Source of the DNA: an uncultured Collinsella sp.
GTDB lineage: Bacteria > Actinomycetota > Coriobacteriia > Coriobacteriales > Coriobacteriaceae
Reading direction: 5' to 3'
NCBI GenBank assembly: GCA_900768265.1
Contig: CAAGCF010000044.1
Span: forward strand, 35,682-99,681
Length of the DNA: 64,000 nucleotides
Under the pieces are notes generated by a model. It ran no database searches. It saw only the letters and a list, made by a program, of their open reading frames with translations, and was not told the origin of the DNA. Positions 1-8,308 of this stretch are shown here, piece after piece. The translations under genes were made by a program, and so were the position numbers. Positions within the stretch are counted from its first letter, which is position 1, and every line of letters starts with the position of its first letter.

Positions 1-32
1 TTGAGATACTTCCGAACCGCGCCGTCCCTTTG

Positions 33-168
33 TCTCAATCTGTAACATCTGGGACCGATTTTGCCGAGTTACTGTTACAGATTGAGATTTTCCCTTAAGG
101 GGGATTTGAATGTCTCGATCTGCAACAGATAGACCGGAAAACGGGCTCTAACTGTTACAGATCGAGAC
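33..168. repeat. Two tandem palindromes of related sequence
   Basis: Two hairpin-forming units lie side by side. Unit one has perfect 15-base arms at 33-47 and 73-87 (TCTCAATCTGTAACA and its complement). Unit two has 16-base arms at 112-127 and 153-168 with one mismatch, and the same core with CGATC in place of CAATC. The paired base changes within the arms suggest selection on the fold or a shared dimeric-protein site. No T-run follows, so they do not look like simple terminators. No gene was recognised before 237. Confidence 0.75.
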
Positions 169-199
169 GTTTTGGGACCGCGGCTGAGCCATTGCGGCA

Positions 200-238
200 A
201 AACCACCATAAAGGTGCCTGTCCCCTTTGTGGTGGTTT
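200..238 (-). terminator. Hairpin terminator of the rluA-type gene
   Basis: Arms 200-214 and 224-238 are complementary over 15 bases with one mismatch. On the minus strand the hairpin overlaps the TAA stop of the pseudouridine synthase gene and is followed by TTTT, the layout of a rho-independent terminator. Confidence 0.65.
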
Positions 239-896
239 AGGGCTCCCAGGGGCAGGGGGCTTCGATGTGGATGTGCTCGCCGGTTACGGGATGCGTAAAG
301 GACACGCTGCGGGCATGGAGCATGAGGCCGCAGGGGCGCGGCGTTCCGTACAGGTCGTCGCCAACCAGGGGATGATGCTCGCTTGCCAGGTGCACGCGGA
401 TCTGGTGCTTGCGGCCGGTGAGCAGCTCGACATCAATATACGAGCGCGTGGGCAGGCCGCGGCGGCTCTTAAGGCGCTTGAGTACCTTGACGCGCGTCTG
501 AGACGGCTTGCCGCTGGCGCCAACGCGCATCTTGCGGCTATCGTGGCGGTCGCGGGCGATAGGCTTGTCGATGAGCTTCTCGTTCCAGTCGATTTTGCCC
601 TCGGCGAGCGCCAGATAGTGCTTTTCGAATGCGTGGTCGATGACCATCTGGTCAAAGGCGGGCTGCGTCTGCTTGTCGAGCGAGAACAGCACCACGCCGG
701 TGGTGTTGCGGTCCAGGCGATTGAGCGGCTGCATGTCGGTCGCGGCAAAGCCGTCGCCCATCGCCAGCAGCAGGTCGCTGGCGTAGTCGGTAAGTGTGCG
801 CTCGCCGGTGCCGTCACCGTGGACGATCATGCCGGCGGGCTTGTCGATGGCCATGAGCCAGGCGTCGCAGTAGAGGACTTGAGGTTCTTCGTTCAC
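237..896 (-). CDS. RluA-family RNA pseudouridine synthase
   Basis: This 219-residue protein belongs to the RluA/RsuA-like pseudouridine synthases, which isomerise specific uridines in rRNA or tRNA. The family motif is visible as NRLDRNTTG at about residues 59-67, with Asp62 as the expected catalytic aspartate; the usual HRLDxxTSG is slightly changed. A later LLTGRKHQIRVHLA segment is the conserved RNA-binding part of the fold. There is no N-terminal S4 domain, so this is a short member of the family and the target uridine cannot be assigned. It lies 15 bases downstream of the U32 gene on the same strand, so the two are probably co-transcribed; both families modify RNA, which fits a shared translation-related role. 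Confidence 0.88.
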   Translation of the reverse strand: MNEEPQVLYCDAWLMAIDKPAGMIVHGDGTGERTLTDYASDLLLAMGDGFAATDMQPLNRLDRNTTGVVLFSLDKQTQPAFDQMVIDHAFEKHYLALAEGKIDWNEKLIDKPIARDRHDSRKMRVGASGKPSQTRVKVLKRLKSRRGLPTRSYIDVELLTGRKHQIRVHLASEHHPLVGDDLYGTPRPCGLMLHARSVSFTHPVTGEHIHIEAPCPWEP

Positions 897-911
897 GTGT
901 AAGCCTTTCGG

Positions 912-3407
912 TTAGCTAATTCCCACAAACATGCAGCCCGAGGTAGCGCCGCGCAGGCGGGCAGCGGGCTTGCGGCCGGCTTGCGCGGCCTCGACGGCGC
1001 GACGGACGCGAGCGACGGCACGGCCAATCTCATCGGCCTCGAGCAAGGTTCCGTCGACCATAAGACGGCGCACGCCGGCGTCGAGCAGCTGTGGAACCTG
1101 CGGTGTGAGGTCGATGGGGTAGGCGTCGTACAGGCGAGAGCGGCCGTGGATGTCAGTGCGGACGGGCATGACCTTTCCGTCGATATTCTTGAGCGAGAGC
1201 TTGTGGGCACGCAGGCGGCAGTTGGCACAATCGTGGATGCAGCCGTTGGCAACCTGCAGAATGCAATGCTCGCTTGTCATGACGCGCGGGCGGCCAAAGA
1301 CGGTGATGCCTAGAGCCGCGGGCGCGGCGGCGCCGAGCGAGACAATCTCGTCGAGCGTGATCTCGGGCGAGAGCCAAAACGCACCGGCTCCGCGCTCGGC
1401 AAGCGCCTCCATGCAGGGCGTGTTGTGCACCGGCAGGCAAGAGCGAATCTCGGCCGTGGCGCCAACCTGGGCGGCCAGGGCAAGCTCAGAGATGTTGCCA
1501 ATAGCGACCGTGGCGCCGGCAACAACCCATGGGTCAACGCGGACGTGGTCAACGGCGCGGCAGACCTCATCGAGCACGGGTACGATGCCCTGCTCAAACG
1601 TATCGGCGGGGGAGAGCTTGGCCGCATCGAGCGCGTCGGTGGTCATGTAGATGCGCGTTGCACCCTCCGCCCGCGCTGCCACGGCGGCCTCGAGCGAGGT
1701 GACGGTGGCGCAGATCTGCGGCTCGTCGCGGTAGTGCTCGGGCGCGGGGCGGGAATCACTGGTGACAATCGCCGGCAGCTCGAGCGTTTTCGCGCGCTCC
1801 GCGTACGGCGCCAGAATGGCCTCTTCCAGCGCCTTGCAAGCGGCGGCACGCACCTTATGTACGGCGGAGAAACCCATACCACAGCCCTCATCGAGCGCCA
1901 CCTCAAAGCTCGCAGCCTCAAAGGGAGAGGAACCCATGCGGCCGACGTGCTCAACCAGATCGGACGCCTCGACCGCACGGGTCTTGGCGGCTTCGACGGT
2001 AAAGCCCGCGGCCGTGGCCGTAAGCGAAGGGTCGTCGCAGCAGGTGAGCGTAACGGTAAACGGCTCGCCCAGGCGCGCCACGACGGACACATCAACAGCT
2101 CGGCGGCGCAGCACATCGCGCTTGAGCGCGGCGCCGGCGGCGTCGATGGCACGCTGACTGCGAATCACGCGGACGCGGCAGCCCTCGGGCATGCTGCGGG
2201 GCACGCGACATTCGATGATGCCACCCGCGGCGGCATCATCGGTAGCGATAGTGGTTAGGAACTGGTCAAACTCGTTATCGTGACGAAGTTCCAACAAGTC
2301 GCCCTTGTCCACGGGCTCAAACAACTCAATGCGGGCGATGGCGGCGCGGCGACGGCGGTCGTCGGGCTTGAGGCCGCGGACATCGCGGTTGGCCGGGCGG
2401 CTGCCCAGCACCGTGCCCACGATCTGGCCGCGGTTGTTGGAACGCTCATAGCTCATCATCTCGTCGCCCGAGGTGCCGTCCTGATAGGCGTGCGTAAAGT
2501 CGCGGTTAAAGCAGCGCTTGAGTTGGCGCTGGCGAGCGGCGTCCTCGTGCTTATCTACGGCGACCCCGGCCAGCATGTCATCGATCTGATGACGGTACAC
2601 ATCGACGATGGAGTACACGTAATCGGGTGCCTTCATGCGGCCCTCGAGCTTGAGCGACGCGGCGCCGGCGTCATACAGACGGCGAACAAGCTGTGAGGTG
2701 TTGGTGTCACGCGGGCATAGCGCACGCTCGCGGCCGGTGGGGGAGAGCGTGCGACCGTTCTCGTCGATCAGCTCGTAGGGCAGGCGGCAGGGCTGGGCGC
2801 ACATGCCACGGTTGGCCGATCGTCCCGCCATGGCAAAGCTCGAAAGCAGGCACAGGCCCGAGTAGCAAAAGCAGATGGCGCCGTGGCTAAAGACCTCAAG
2901 GTCCACATCGGGCGCGGCATCGTGAATGGTGGCAATTTCGCCGATGGAAAGCTCGCGCGAGAGAGTCACGCGGTCGGCGCCCTGCTCGCGGCACCAAAGG
3001 GTTCCGCGGTCGTCATGGATGTTCGCTTGGGTTGAGATGTGCGTCTCGATGTCGGGCATCGTGCGCTTGACCTCAAAGAACAGGCCCCAGTCTTGGATGA
3101 TGAAGGCGTCGGCGCCCAGCGTGGAGCAGCGATGGATGAGTTGCAGCGCATCGCCCATCTCGGACTGCTTGATGACGATGTTGACCGTGACGTAGACGCG
3201 CGACCCGGCTAGATGTGCGGCGCGGCAGGCTTGCTCAAAGGCCTCGTCGGTAAAGTTGGTGGCCTTGCGGCGGGCGTTGAAGCTGCCCATGCCGCAGTAG
3301 ATGGCGTCTGCCCCGGCGGCGAGTGCGGCGGCAAAGGGCTCGGGCCCTCCGGCGGGCGCCAAAAGCTCGGGTCTGCGGTTGGTGGTTCGACTGGCGGTTG
3401 CGGTCAT
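912..3407 (-). CDS. U32-family protein (RlhA/TrhP-like), long form
   Basis: The 831-residue product is a U32 'peptidase' family protein. Members such as RlhA and TrhP are now known to be needed for hydroxylation of cytidine in 23S rRNA or uridine in tRNA rather than proteolysis. The N-terminal TIM-barrel-like part begins ELLAPAGGPEPFAAALAAGA. Conserved cysteines appear in CFCYSGLC and RGMCAQPCR, with a further group in EHCIL, CIHDC and ANC near the C terminus, consistent with a metal or Fe-S site. A DUF3656-like middle region follows. The ATG at 3407 has GAAAGG upstream. A second, shorter paralogue sits at 49651. The substrate is unknown; RNA hydroxylation is inferred from family. Confidence 0.85.
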   Translation of the reverse strand: MTATASRTTNRRPELLAPAGGPEPFAAALAAGADAIYCGMGSFNARRKATNFTDEAFEQACRAAHLAGSRVYVTVNIVIKQSEMGDALQLIHRCSTLGADAFIIQDWGLFFEVKRTMPDIETHISTQANIHDDRGTLWCREQGADRVTLSRELSIGEIATIHDAAPDVDLEVFSHGAICFCYSGLCLLSSFAMAGRSANRGMCAQPCRLPYELIDENGRTLSPTGRERALCPRDTNTSQLVRRLYDAGAASLKLEGRMKAPDYVYSIVDVYRHQIDDMLAGVAVDKHEDAARQRQLKRCFNRDFTHAYQDGTSGDEMMSYERSNNRGQIVGTVLGSRPANRDVRGLKPDDRRRRAAIARIELFEPVDKGDLLELRHDNEFDQFLTTIATDDAAAGGIIECRVPRSMPEGCRVRVIRSQRAIDAAGAALKRDVLRRRAVDVSVVARLGEPFTVTLTCCDDPSLTATAAGFTVEAAKTRAVEASDLVEHVGRMGSSPFEAASFEVALDEGCGMGFSAVHKVRAAACKALEEAILAPYAERAKTLELPAIVTSDSRPAPEHYRDEPQICATVTSLEAAVAARAEGATRIYMTTDALDAAKLSPADTFEQGIVPVLDEVCRAVDHVRVDPWVVAGATVAIGNISELALAAQVGATAEIRSCLPVHNTPCMEALAERGAGAFWLSPEITLDEIVSLGAAAPAALGITVFGRPRVMTSEHCILQVANGCIHDCANCRLRAHKLSLKNIDGKVMPVRTDIHGRSRLYDAYPIDLTPQVPQLLDAGVRRLMVDGTLLEADEIGRAVARVRRAVEAAQAGRKPAARLRGATSGCMFVGIS

Positions 3408-3707
3408 ATCCTGCCTTTCAAAATGCTCAGATATTCAAAAGTATAGTGGCGCCGTCGCGGCAGGCGATGCCCATGCTCCAAGCGGGATAAAGTCTTCAGC
3501 AGCTTGGGCTGGCTGACCCCGTAGAGAACCGTTCAGCGGTCCTGGGAAACCGTTTGGCGATAAAAGATTCTCGCAACGTGATAATAATCTTGCATCACGC
3601 GGAAACCTTGAGTACTATCCCAATCAAGCGCGGCGTTCAGACCGAACTGTGCCTCCCGGTGTGAACGCCGCGCTCACGCTCTCTCAACTGATCGTAAGGA
3701 GATAAAC
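3408..3707. promoter_or_regulatory. Divergent intergenic region with two inverted repeats
   Basis: This 300-base gap separates the U32 gene from ridA. It holds a CGTGAT/ATCACG repeat (3577-3582 and 3594-3599) and a perfect 13-base inverted repeat AGCGCGGCGTTCA at 3627-3639 and 3662-3674, ending 33 bases before the ridA start. The second repeat would form a strong hairpin in the ridA leader or serve as an operator. No ORF was recognised. Confidence 0.5.
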
Positions 3708-4085
3708 ATGAGCAAGACCGTCGTGTCTTCCGATAACGCACCCGCAGCCATCGGCCCGTATTCCCCCGGCATCCAGACCGGCAACATGGTGTTCCTGTCC
3801 GGCCAGCTGGGTATCGACCCCGCAACCGGCAAGATGCCCGAGGGCGTCGAGGCCCAGGCTAAGCAGTCCCTTGCTAACGTCGAGGCCCTGCTGAGCGCTG
3901 CCGGCGCCACCTTTGCCGATGTCGTCAAGACCACGGTCTACCTGGCCGACATTGCCGACTTCGCTGCCGTGAACGAGATTTATGCCTCCAAGTTCGAGGC
4001 TCCGTTCCCCGCGCGCAGCGCTTTCCAGGTTGCCGCCCTTCCGGCCGGCGGTCTGGTCGAGATCGAGGTCGTCGCCGCTCTCTAA
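3708..4085 (+). CDS. ridA: RidA/YjgF enamine/imine deaminase
   Basis: A 125-residue RidA-family protein, the usual size. These trimeric cytosolic enzymes hydrolyse reactive 2-aminoacrylate and related enamines released by PLP enzymes. The conserved arginine is in FPARSAFQVAALP (Arg103), and the C-terminal VEIEVVA strand carries the conserved acidic position. AAGGAG precedes the ATG by a normal distance. It stands just ahead of the purine-degradation genes and is followed by its own terminator. YgeX, encoded further along, releases aminoacrylate from diaminopropionate, so RidA next to this locus makes biochemical sense, though that pairing is an inference. Confidence 0.93.
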   Translation: MSKTVVSSDNAPAAIGPYSPGIQTGNMVFLSGQLGIDPATGKMPEGVEAQAKQSLANVEALLSAAGATFADVVKTTVYLADIADFAAVNEIYASKFEAPFPARSAFQVAALPAGGLVEIEVVAAL

Positions 4086-4119
4086 GGCGTTGGCAACAAC
4101 TAAACATGACATGCAAAAC

Positions 4120-4149
4120 GACCCTGCAGTGCGAGCTGCAGGGTCTTTT
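4120..4149 (+). terminator. Rho-independent terminator after ridA
   Basis: A perfect 10-base stem, GACCCTGCAG (4120-4129) with CTGCAGGGTC (4136-4145), encloses a 6-base loop and is followed by TTTT. Confidence 0.85.
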
Positions 4150-4203
4150 GTCAAGCGGTGCGACAAAAATGATCCGTTTCCCTTCGTCCCCAAGGAATCA
4201 CGT

Positions 4204-4860
4204 TTAGCCTTCCTTGCGGACTTTTTGCAGGTAGCGGTATACGCTGGGCTCCGAGATGCCCAGCGCGGTGGCGGCGCAGGCCACGGCGCCCTTGAGCATG
4301 AACACCCCGTTGCCGTTGAGGTGGCGAATGACGTCCACGCGGTCACTCTGACCAAGCGACGCTACATCCAGCCCGCGCGCGCTCAGCAACTCGGCAATGC
4401 TGCGGTCGATGAGCTCCTGTGTGGACTCCGAAAGGCTTTCGACCTCGATAGGGGCGGGCTCCGTGCGCGTCGGCGCCGCGTCGAAGCATGCCATGAGCTG
4501 CTGCGCCATGGCGTTGATGGAGCGCACGGTCGAGAGGTCGGTGTTGACGCAGAGCATACCGACGATCTCGTCATTCTCGCGGATAAAGTACGTCGCGGAC
4601 TCCAACGTCTTGCCACCGGCGCCGCGGCCCTCGTAGCCCGTAATAAACGGCAGGTCGCGATACTTGGGGTCGTGCATGATCTTGAGCGCCAGATCGGTGG
4701 CGGGACCTCCGACCTTACGGCCGCTCACGATGCCGTTGCGAATATCGACGATGGCGTGGTCGGGATCCGAGAAATCGTGCAGCACGATCTCGCTGTTCTT
4801 GCCGAGTATCTGCTCCAGGAAATCGACCATCGGCAAAAAGCGACGTACGGTCTCGTTCAC
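4204..4860 (-). CDS. DauR/YheO-type PAS-HTH transcriptional regulator, copy 1
   Basis: The product, 218 residues from a GTG start, matches the YheO/DauR family: an N-terminal YheO-like PAS ligand-sensing domain (about residues 5-115, with SEIVLHDFSD, VSGRKVGGPATD and IVGMLCVNTDLS) and a C-terminal helix-turn-helix (AATALGISEPSVYRYLQKVR). The frame stays open to an ATG at 5001, but the GTG at 4860 is chosen because AAAGGAG (4867-4873, read on the minus strand) lies 6 bases upstream and because the length then matches the paralogue at 20200. It is transcribed away from the purine permease gene and probably controls that promoter. Relatives regulate D-arginine use; the ligand here is unknown, perhaps a purine breakdown product. 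Confidence 0.88.
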   Translation of the reverse strand: MNETVRRFLPMVDFLEQILGKNSEIVLHDFSDPDHAIVDIRNGIVSGRKVGGPATDLALKIMHDPKYRDLPFITGYEGRGAGGKTLESATYFIRENDEIVGMLCVNTDLSTVRSINAMAQQLMACFDAAPTRTEPAPIEVESLSESTQELIDRSIAELLSARGLDVASLGQSDRVDVIRHLNGNGVFMLKGAVACAATALGISEPSVYRYLQKVRKEG

Positions 4861-5212
4861 GGGCAACTCCTTTGGGTGAAATCGGAAATGTTCATAACAA
4901 TTTTTTCTCATGGTAACACGCTGCTCTTCATCTCGTATATCCGCAGGTACATTGCGTAATACAGACGAACGGTAGGAATTTGGCGGTAAACGGTTGACCA
5001 AAAGAAAAGTTAGATGTTATTTTGACCAGACACTTTCCTGACCTGCGGAAATGCATTATCTCAGCTGAAGAATAGTCTGATAACAAAAAATTATTATTGA
5101 GAATGAGAATCATCTTTAATACGATATGCAACGAAGGCACAACCTCAACCCCGCACTGCGTCACAATAGAGCGTTAGATGCGAAAACAACTATTTCGAGG
5201 ATTGGTGGTCAA
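4861..5212. promoter_or_regulatory. AT-rich divergent control region
   Basis: This 352-base region lies between the regulator and the permease and is far more AT-rich than its surroundings. AACAAA at 5082-5087 followed by TTATTA is a degenerate match to the AACAAA-N3-TTTGTT sites upstream of ygeX. The stretch 5099-5117 reads GAGAAT GAGAAT C ATCTTT, about 14 of 19 positions of the classical Fur box arranged as hexamers. An upstream ATG at 5126 is in frame with the permease but lacks a ribosome-binding site and would add an unlikely charged leader. Confidence 0.45.
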
Positions 5213-6607
5213 ATGACCCAGGAGACGGTTAAGAACGGCACTGAAGCCCTGTTCACTCGTGAAGGCATGCCTCCCGTTAAGGAAATGATCCCGTGTGCCC
5301 TTCAGCACGTACTGGCTTCGTTTGCCGGTATCATCACCCCGGCTGTCATCATGGCCGGCGTCTACGGCTTTAATAGCCAGCAGAGTACCGACATCATCCA
5401 GGTCGCGCTCATTCTTTCGGCAATCGACACGGCCCTTCAGGCTTTCGCTCCCTTCCGTCGCATCGGCGGCGGCCTGCCCATCGTCATGGGTGTTTCGTTC
5501 GCGTTCCTCCCGGCCCTCCAGGCCATGGGCGCCTCGGGCTTTAGCTTTGGTGCGCTGCTGGGCGGCGAGATCGTCGGCGGCGCCGTCGCGGTCCTCTTTG
5601 GTCTGGCTTACAGCAAGATCAAGTGGCTGTTCCCGCCCGTCGTGACCGGTACGGTCATCTTCTCCATTGGTGTCTCTCTCTATCCCACGGCCGTCAAGTA
5701 CATGGCCGGTGGCATGGGCACGCCGCTGTGGGGCACCCCACAGGCTTGGTGCGTCGCTCTTATCACCTTCGCCGTGGTCTTTGCGCTCGCCAACTTTGGC
5801 AAGGGTACGCTCAAGCTGGGCTCCGTATTCTTTGGCATGATCGTCGGCATGATCGTCTCCATCCCCTTTGGCATGATCGACTTCTCCAGCGTCGCTACCG
5901 CCCAGGTCTTCGCGCTTCCCAAGCTCATGCCCTACGCGCTCGAGTTTGATCCCGAGGTCTGCATCACCCTCGCCGTCGTGTTCCCTATGGTTGCCATTCA
6001 GGTTATCGGCGACGTCTCCGCCGCCTGCCTGGGCTCCATCGACCGTATGCCCACCGAGCGCGAGCTCTCCGGCGCCATCGTGTCCCAGGGCCTTACCTCT
6101 ATGGTCGGCGGCCTGCTGGGCGGTCTTCCCACCAGCGCCCTTGGCCAGAACGTGGGCATCATCTGCTCCAACAAGGTCGTCAACAAGTGGGTCTTTGTGA
6201 TTATCGCGGCCGTCTTTGCCATCGCCGGTCTGTTCCCGCAGCTCTCTGCCGTCCTTTCCGCTATCCCGCAGCCCGTTATCGGCGGCGCGACCGTCGGCGT
6301 CTTTGGCACCATCACCATGAACGGCGTGCGCATGTTCACCCGCGAGGGCCTCACGCAGCGCACTACCACCATCGTCGGCACCTCCGTCGTCTTTGGCCTG
6401 GGTATCTGGATGGCCAGCGGTTGCCTTGCCGGCGAGGGTATGCCCGCCTGGGTGTCCACCGTCATCGGCTCCAATGCCGTGACCCCCACCGCCATCATGG
6501 CCATTGTCCTTAACCTGATCCTTCCGCAGACGCCGGTCGTGGCTCAGCACATCGATGCTGCCAAGGACGCTGCCGTGGATCTGGTCTTGCCCGAGAGCAA
6601 GAAGTAA
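5213..6607 (+). CDS. NCS2-family xanthine/urate-type permease, copy 1
   Basis: A 464-residue polytopic membrane protein of the nucleobase:cation symporter-2 family, which imports xanthine, urate or uracil with protons. Family signatures are the N-terminal QHVLASFAGIITPAVI and the late TSALGQNVGIICSNKVV motif. Start chosen at 5213 (MTQETVKNG) rather than the upstream in-frame ATG at 5126, because the protein then begins at the usual distance from the first membrane helix; GAGG lies 12 bases upstream, a weak match. Its place directly before ssnA, ygfK and xdhD argues for a purine or urate substrate. A second NCS2 permease ends the other arm at 31510; the two may differ in substrate. Confidence 0.88.
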   Translation: MTQETVKNGTEALFTREGMPPVKEMIPCALQHVLASFAGIITPAVIMAGVYGFNSQQSTDIIQVALILSAIDTALQAFAPFRRIGGGLPIVMGVSFAFLPALQAMGASGFSFGALLGGEIVGGAVAVLFGLAYSKIKWLFPPVVTGTVIFSIGVSLYPTAVKYMAGGMGTPLWGTPQAWCVALITFAVVFALANFGKGTLKLGSVFFGMIVGMIVSIPFGMIDFSSVATAQVFALPKLMPYALEFDPEVCITLAVVFPMVAIQVIGDVSAACLGSIDRMPTERELSGAIVSQGLTSMVGGLLGGLPTSALGQNVGIICSNKVVNKWVFVIIAAVFAIAGLFPQLSAVLSAIPQPVIGGATVGVFGTITMNGVRMFTREGLTQRTTTIVGTSVVFGLGIWMASGCLAGEGMPAWVSTVIGSNAVTPTAIMAIVLNLILPQTPVVAQHIDAAKDAAVDLVLPESKK

Positions 6608-6623
6608 CCAATTCGGTGCTATT

Positions 6624-6655
6624 CGTCGGCGGGCGCATCGCCTCGTCCGCCGACG
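6624..6655 (+). other. Intercistronic hairpin, permease-ssnA
   Basis: Perfect 9-base arms CGTCGGCGG (6624-6632) and CCGCCGACG (6647-6655) follow the permease stop. No T-run follows, so it may protect or partly terminate the upstream message. A smaller hairpin around CTTCAAAGGG and CCCTTTGGTGAAG follows. Confidence 0.6.
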
Positions 6656-6803
6656 TCATGCGGCGCCAAGCCGCACTTCAAAGGGTTTGTCCCTTTGGTG
6701 AAGCGTTGACGGGAGAGGGCCCGTTTCCGGTGTAGGCCGGCGCTTCGCACTTCCGCCATGTCAGAGGTGTCAAACCCCGCCCCTGATGTTGAAGGGAGCA
6801 TTC

Positions 6804-8159
6804 ATGCTTCTGGTCGCTAACGGTTCCGTCTTTACCCGCAACGCTCAGACCCCGTTCATTCCAAACGGTGCGGTCGCCATTGACGGAGATACGATCGTCG
6901 AAGTGGGCCCCGAGTGCGAGCTCAAGGCCAAGTACCCGGATGCCGAGTACGTCGATGCCCAGGGCAACCTCATCATGCCTGGACTCATCAATTGCCACAC
7001 CCACATCTACTCGGGTCTGGCCCGCGGCCTTGCCATTAAGGGCTGCAACCCCACCAACTTCCTGGAGAATCTTGAGCAGCAGTGGTGGAAGATCGATGAC
7101 AACCTGACGCTCGACGGCACCAAGGCCAGCGCCTATGCCACGATTCTTGACTCCATCCGCGATGGCGTCACCACGATCTTCGATCACCACGCGAGCTTCT
7201 GCGAGATCCCAGGCAGCCTCTTTACCATTAAGGATGCAGCTCAGGAGCTGGGCATGCGTTCGTGCCTGTGCTACGAGGTCTCCGACCGCCGCGGTCAGGA
7301 AAAATGCGACCAGGCCATTGCCGAGAACGCCGAGTTTGCCCAGTGGGCCGCCAAGGAGCGTCGCGATAACGACAACCACATGATTGCAGCCATGTTTGGC
7401 GGTCACGCCACCTTTACGCTGTCGGACGAGACCATGGACAAGATGGCCGAGGCCAACAACGGCCTGACCGGCTTCCACATCCATGTGTGCGAGGGCATGA
7501 ATGACGTGTGGGACTCCCGCCTCAACCGTGGTGGCATCAGCCCCGTCGAGCGCCTGCTGCAGCACAATCTGCTGGGTCCCGACACCATGCTCGGCCACTG
7601 CATCCACGTGACGCCTGCCGAGATGGATATCGTCAAGGAGTCCGGCACCTGGCTCGTCAACAACCCCGAATCCAATATGGGCAACGCCGTGGGCTGCGCC
7701 CCCGTGCTCGAGTTCTTCCGCCGCGGCATCCCCGTGTGCATGGGCACCGACGCCTACACCCACGACATGCTCGAGAGCCTCAAGGTCTTCCTGATCATTC
7801 AGCGCCACAACGCCGCCATGCCCAACGTGGGCTGGTGCGAGGCCATGACGATGCTGTTCGAGAATAACGCCAAGATGGCCAGCAAGTACTTCGATTGCAA
7901 GCTCGGTGTGCTTGAGCCCGGCGCCGCCGCCGACGTCATCGTTATGGACTACAAGCCCTTTACGCCGCTGAGCGAGGAGAACATTGACGGCCACATGCTC
8001 TTTGGCATGATGGGCAAAAACTGCCGCACCACCATCATCAACGGCCGCGTCCTGTACAAGGATCGCGAGTTCGTTGGCATTGATGAGGACAAGATCAACG
8101 CGTGGACCATGGCCGAGTCCAAGAAGCTCTGGAGCACGCTCAACGATCGCGCCTACTAA
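6804..8159 (+). CDS. ssnA: SsnA-type amidohydrolase (putative purine deaminase)
   Basis: A 451-residue metal-dependent amidohydrolase of the SsnA/guanine deaminase group. The first metal-binding motif is NCHTHIYSGLARG (His65, His67); further ligands lie in GFHIHVCEG, GHCIHVTPAEMD and the late CMGTDAYTHDM. In E. coli ssnA lies in the same selenium-linked purine gene set. The likely reaction is hydrolytic deamination or ring cleavage of a purine-derived heterocycle; the exact substrate cannot be read from sequence. The start at 6804 is preferred over the ATG at 6786 because GAAGGGAG falls between them at the right spacing. Confidence 0.87.
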   Translation: MLLVANGSVFTRNAQTPFIPNGAVAIDGDTIVEVGPECELKAKYPDAEYVDAQGNLIMPGLINCHTHIYSGLARGLAIKGCNPTNFLENLEQQWWKIDDNLTLDGTKASAYATILDSIRDGVTTIFDHHASFCEIPGSLFTIKDAAQELGMRSCLCYEVSDRRGQEKCDQAIAENAEFAQWAAKERRDNDNHMIAAMFGGHATFTLSDETMDKMAEANNGLTGFHIHVCEGMNDVWDSRLNRGGISPVERLLQHNLLGPDTMLGHCIHVTPAEMDIVKESGTWLVNNPESNMGNAVGCAPVLEFFRRGIPVCMGTDAYTHDMLESLKVFLIIQRHNAAMPNVGWCEAMTMLFENNAKMASKYFDCKLGVLEPGAAADVIVMDYKPFTPLSEENIDGHMLFGMMGKNCRTTIINGRVLYKDREFVGIDEDKINAWTMAESKKLWSTLNDRAY

Positions 8160-8174
8160 TTACAAGTAGATTCG

Positions 8175-8208
8175 CGCGCGTCGGATGTTTCGCCGCATCC
8201 GACGCGCG
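8175..8208 (+). other. Intercistronic hairpin, ssnA-ygfK
   Basis: Perfect 13-base arms, CGCGCGTCGGATG (8175-8187) and CATCCGACGCGCG (8196-8208), with no T-run after them. This probably affects message processing or stability between ssnA and ygfK. Confidence 0.65.
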
Positions 8209-8308
8209 TATAGGCGACCTCCGCGGGGTCGCCGGCGCTTGTGCTAGCGCTACACCGTATTTGCGCCCGCCGCGCGGTCTCGCCGGGCGTTACAGAGAGG
8301 AGCTCACT

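Noticed and set aside
5174..6550. Long open frame on the minus strand opposite the first permease
   Set aside because: Repetitive Asp/Gly/His/Arg composition, no family match and full overlap with a clear NCS2 gene. It is an effect of GC-biased third positions. The same reasoning removes similar long antisense frames opposite ygfK, xdhD, tyrS, ade, citrate synthase and secY.
8102..8308. N-terminal extension of ygfK into the ssnA end
   Set aside because: The frame is open, but a ribosome-binding site and normal family length place the start at 8309; the extension also crosses a strong hairpin.
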